NCBI GenBank assembly: GCA_963678705.1
Contig: OY783221.1
Coordinates: forward strand, 7,750,001-7,814,000
Direction: 5' to 3'
DNA from: Panorpa germanica
Taxonomy: Eukaryota > Arthropoda > Insecta > Mecoptera > Panorpidae
Length of the DNA: 64,000 nt
In this document: positions 59,963 through 64,000 of the stretch, piece after piece
Layout of the letters: each line of letters starts with the position of its first letter
Numbering within the stretch: the stretch's first letter is position 1
The notes under the pieces: model-generated
What the model was told of the DNA's origin: nothing
Databases searched by the model: none
The model's input: the letters and a program-made list of their open reading frames with translations, nothing else
Made by a program: the position numbers and the translations under genes

Positions 59963-60324
59963 TTACAAATAAACCTTCCCAGTAAACAATTTGATGAAGT
60001 GCCCTATTTAGTGACGTTTCTATCACTATTTCACTTCAATTATAGTTCGCATCAACTTTATCTTCATTTGTATTCCGACAGGTGGAGTAATTTCGCCATT
60101 TCTAGCCGATAAAGTAGACATTTTATATGAAAAAATGTGAGAAACTGAACTATAAATGAACTCTTTAATGACAAAAGAATCATGACGCATCTTCAATATG
60201 ATGTCAAAGTGACTCCAAAATGTTTACTGGGTTTTATAAAATGTATAGCAGGTATAAAGCCTGTCCGGACAGGTTTATTATCAGTTTATATCTCGTATAA
60301 ATTTTATAACAGGTTTATTTGTAA
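59963..60324. mobile_element. Palindromic MITE E, copy 2, split by a nested family A element
   Basis: The left 15 bp (TTACAAATAAACCTT) lie before and the rest after the family A insertion at 59978-60231. The centre CCTGTCCGGACAGG is a perfect palindrome. It is a direct tandem of copy 1, separated by only six bases. Confidence 0.8.
59978..60231 (+). mobile_element. MITE family A, copy 9, nested in MITE E
   Basis: Full-length copy with CCCAGTAAACAATTTG and TGTTTACTGGG ends. TT precedes and follows it. Comparison with the intact E copy shows that one TT is the original sequence and the other is the duplication. Confidence 0.9.
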
Positions 60325-62286
60325 GGCGGTTAGGGCTTTAGCTTTGGCGACACGAGACCATAGATTTCGACACATACAGATCTGTTAAGAGACCGACAGA
60401 AGATGCAATGCTAATACCCCAGTCATATTTTAAAATTGATTTTACTTTTTTAATTATATCATTGTTCTTCTTTCACCTAATTATTAAATTGGACGCGTGT
60501 TATTTTAAAATTATAATGACAAATCAAAATTATCTCCATTGACAACCTATTTCTTTCCCCTGAGCATTAAATTGAACTGAGCATTGATTAGGGACAATAT
60601 TCCCTCCATATTGACATTTTGGACTATATTCGTATAATTTTATTAGAGATTAATTTTCTTTGTACCTGCATTAAAAACTCCAACCATTTCTCTTCTATAT
60701 TATAGAAAACGGGACAAATAGTAATACAGGACTGAGTAATGAAATACGGTGACAGTCCCGTATATACGAGACGTATGGCACGTGTACTTCAAATTAAAAT
60801 GGGCATTCAGAACCACTCTAGGCGCAAAATCAACAAGCTCTAATTAAATTTTTGGGTTTTTATTCTAATATTCACCTAACAATTAACTCACATTTCTCGT
60901 CATAAAATAAGAACATATTTTTTTGACAATACTTTACCTTTACCGAATTACTGCCAACATTTAAATAATAAACTAACAACCATGGATTTGTATTTTTCTT
61001 GGAGTAATAAAATTTCGTAAATTTAGAATATCTTTTAGAATAACTTTTAGAATACTTCGTAGGCTTGCACAAATTTGAATTTGGGGGCCCCTGTGTTTTT
61101 GCTACATACTATGGTGTCTGTCACTGCTTTAAAACACATGCACGTTACACACAACACAATGCATCGGGTGTGGTAAGGCATTGCTTTAAAATCTACTAGA
61201 CACATCAATTTATTAATAATAGTAATAACTTATAATTAAGAAAAAATGAATAAATAAATTATAGATAAAACATGCATGGGCTAACTTAATTCAGTGATAT
61301 CTTTTTTTAAATAAAGATGACTTCATAATAATATTAATTCTTTATCAAGAAATGCTATTAGTAAATATTGTATTAACAATTGTTAATACACATGTACAGG
61401 CTGAATCACAATAAATTAATTCATATATTTATTTATTTTATATTTTTTAGCTAAACTTTATTAAAATTGTGAATCTGTCTTTAAATTAATTCTGACAAAC
61501 TATGCATTATATAAGATATCCGGTGTCAAATTACAATTAAAAAAATAAACCAAGTAAAAAAGGATGAATATGCTAAAGTGACACAAATTCCAAAGCAATG
61601 ATTTTGAATTTAAAAACAAAAGAATATTTTCTAAGAAAAATACTTCAAAAGAATTCAAAAGATAAAATATAACAGCAAAAAAAAAAAACTGAAAATTAAC
61701 ACAGAAAAACTGATTACAAGATATTAAATTTTAAGGCAAAAACAGGTATAAAATTCGAATTGAATTAAAATAAATAAAAAAAATAATATTTGGTTGTTTA
61801 CAGAGGTATGAAGTACAGGTGATTTGAAAACGTGTTAAACTGTTAATATAAGGGTGATAAAGCAACCGTAGTGTCATCTAGCGGTGGAATTTTGAAGCAC
61901 TAGGTAGTGCAATTATAAAACTGTCTACTGTAGGTAGTAGTTCAATTAAAATGATAATGAGTAAGCCTAAGCGCATACTATTTTTTGTACATAGCTTAAT
62001 CGTAGAAATATTAAGAAAACACAATTTACAAAGGTTGTACAGTAGAGACCCGCTAAGAGTATTGTTGGCGTAAATGTATGCTTTTCCATATGTTTGCAAG
62101 ATCCGTAGCGAATATGGTGACAGAAGCTTGTACGTGAAGTACTTCGCTGCCTAATAATTGTATGATTATATTTTCTAGATTTGATTGTTATCAAAATTAA
62201 TTTATGATATGCTCTTATATTTATAAAATGTATGAGGCAGCGGTGTAATAATTAAATAACGATGGAAACAAATCAAATAATTAATT
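60325..62286. other. AT-rich non-coding sequence
   Basis: The overlapping frames at 61878-62099 and 61967-62194 have no recognisable features. Confidence 0.45.
61369..61390. repeat. 22-bp perfect palindrome
   Basis: TGTATTAACAA followed directly by its reverse complement. Nothing around it identifies an element. Confidence 0.7.
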
Positions 62287-62788
62287 AATGGGCTTGTGTA
62301 CTCATTTTTTAGGGGTTGATTTTTCAATTGTTGATTGAAATTGATGTTAATAAATGTATATTGGCGTTTTTATTTTAACAAATATCGAAATATTGACTGA
62401 GATATAGCAATTAAAAATTTGAATTGTAGTTTTAGCGCTACACATGTCGGCCATATTTACGGCGTAACATGTCTGTACTATTAAGGGTAGGTCAGTTATT
62501 TTTTCTATGGATAAGAGTTCTGTGTTGAATATGCTATCTCTTTTACGCTGTTGAGTGTTGTATAAAAAAATAGCAACTTAGCGGACGTGATTTCACATGT
62601 CTTGGAATGTTCTATAAAGTTAAATCTCTTTTATAATTAAAGGGAGAAAATATCTTTTTTAATTGTTAATACCTCCTAACGTATAAGGAGTTATTAAAAA
62701 ATAATTGAACATTTGAGGTTCTAGTAATTAACATTATCAATACATAGTACAGTTTTATAGAAATTAAGACATAGGACACAAGCCTATT
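62287..62788 (-). mobile_element. MITE family B, copy 4 (inverted, ~500 bp)
   Basis: It starts AATGGGCTTGTGT and ends GGACACAAGCCTATT. The interior is the reverse complement of copies 1-3 with deletions. Confidence 0.8.
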
Positions 62789-63251
62789 TACGAATAATAA
62801 AAGTGTGGGGCTTCAATAGGAATGGAATGTTACTAGAAAGTGACAAATTTGCGACTTTATTCGGTTGAATGGATTTGGAGCTTGGCCTGTGGGTTTGCTT
62901 CAGGGCATGGGTGATCAACTGTCTTTGCCCCCACTTTGTAAATCTTAAGCGGACGCCCCTGTTAAACACATCCGGTACTACATCCAGGTATACACCAATA
63001 TAAAACCGTATGACTAATATCGTAAATTCCGACATCTAGCGGTCAAAGTTTGACCTTTTTCGATATCCACTAGTTTGTTAATTTCGATGAGGAAAGCTTA
63101 ATCAACCATACCAGTGCTCGCTAACCATTAAACGCTATATCATTATGCTCTCACTCATTTGGTCTGGTAAAAACTCCTAAGGCATGTTAACCATTAGTAC
63201 AAGGGAGACAACAAAATAGTTCTTATTCCACAATAACAAAGTAAAGATAGG

Positions 63252-63270
63252 TATATATATATATATATAT
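63252..63270. repeat. (TA)n microsatellite
   Basis: About nine TA units. Confidence 0.9.
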
Positions 63271-63386
63271 GCATACATTAAATATATACATATTCTTTCT
63301 CTTTTTAACTAATGTCAAATATGAAATACCCAAACAGTGTAAATGTCGAATTTCATTGGATATGAAGGCCTATATATAATATAGTA

Positions 63387-63400
63387 ACTCCACGTGGAGT
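63387..63400. repeat. Palindromic ACTCCACGTGGAGT motif
   Basis: A perfect 14-bp palindrome centred on the E-box CACGTG. Closely related sites lie in the GC-rich block at 19841-19850 and 20023-20036. It may be a protein-binding site; function unknown. Confidence 0.5.
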
Positions 63401-64000
63401 ATATACTACCTTCTTCTATCTTATTAAATAATATATAGCTTTTATTCCTTCTAACTTACTGCATAAAATTTCGATATACTTAAACGTACGTTTTGTTTTT
63501 GTGAATTTATGTATTTATCGATTACTTCCATTAAACAGGATATGAGAAATACCTCCTTGCAATAGTTACACAACGGTTTGTCTATTTAATGTTTGATTAA
63601 CAACATATTTCACCTGTTCACCTTTAAAATTAGCGAAGAAATATTTGTGTCAAGTTATACACAACATGGTGGCGATCCTGAGTGAAGAAAAATGTGTCGA
63701 ACATAATATAATTATCACAGTCGACTGTTATTAATCGGTAATTTGCGTAGCCTAGGTTCTTTCCATAAAGAAATACAGTTCGATATGTTTTTATTTTTGT
63801 GTTTTATTTAATTTAGAATATGAACTTAAGTATCATTCCTACTCACTGCTTTAATTTAATTTTGTATTTTGTATTTAATTTAAATTGTTTAGCATATGGC
63901 AATACACGTAGTCATTCACAGTACCATTTTTAATTAAATTTATTTTTTAGGTTTTCTTAGTTTTTTTTAGAACCTTACAAGGTCCATGTTTTAAATTAAA

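Larger units (their letters stand above)
62789..64000. other. AT-rich non-coding sequence to the window end
   Basis: A minus-strand frame at 62784-63035 begins in the family B end region and has no recognisable domain. Confidence 0.4.

Noticed and set aside
1-64000. Bacterial features: operons, ribosome-binding sites, CRISPR, integrons
   Set aside because: Composition, dense eukaryotic transposons and splice signals rule out a prokaryotic context; no regularly spaced repeats typical of CRISPR are present (the 43-kb array belongs to the retrotransposon leader).

Overview
The window is very AT-rich animal DNA, most likely from an insect. The signs are dense intergenic and intronic sequence with no long host genes, an irritans-type mariner remnant, a Ty3/Gypsy-type LTR retrotransposon, many short inverted-repeat (MITE-like) elements, and GT-AG style splice signals at the few coding-looking islands. 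No operons, rRNA genes or CRISPR arrays are visible. The species cannot be named from the sequence.

The only complete protein-coding unit is an apparently young LTR retrotransposon on the minus strand (36761-44559). It has two 748-bp LTRs that look identical by eye, a 4-bp target duplication (ATTG), a tRNA primer-binding site, an ~85-bp tandem repeat in the leader, and one uninterrupted 1649-codon Gag-Pol frame. The Gag part resembles the DUF1759-type Gag of BEL/Pao elements, while reverse transcriptase, RNase H and integrase are clearly Ty3/Gypsy type. There is no env-sized frame. Next to the 3' LTR is a diverged tandem duplication of the polypurine-tract/LTR-edge region, with a hairpin kept in both copies by paired changes. 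The element landed inside an otherwise continuous ~153-codon open frame of unknown identity (44749-44564 joined to 36760-36485).

Region by region: 0-12 kb is non-coding, with a possible short coding segment at the left edge (7-174, minus) and small inverted-repeat elements. At 12.1 kb there is a convincing small minus-strand exon with an alanine-rich peptide and a GTAAGT donor, with a TATA-like box at 12.68 kb. At 16-22 kb lie several MITEs, a 73-nt tRNA-like sequence and a GC/CpG-rich block (19.66-20.23 kb). At 24-31 kb there is a nested pile of repeats. A candidate exon or pseudo-exon with one in-frame stop lies at 34.4 kb. The LTR element fills 36.8-44.6 kb. The right third holds more MITEs, an internally deleted mariner (50.5-51.2 kb), a hAT-like MITE with a perfect 8-bp target duplication (55.5 kb) and two tandem palindromic MITEs (59.9-60.3 kb).

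The repeats fall into families, labelled here A to K. Family A (~254 bp, ends CCCAGTAAAC, nine copies) and family B (~580-690 bp, ends AATGGGCTTGTGTCC, seven copies) dominate. Nested copies give empty sites and so show that family A duplicates two A/T bases on insertion. All family labels are local to this report; no database was searched.
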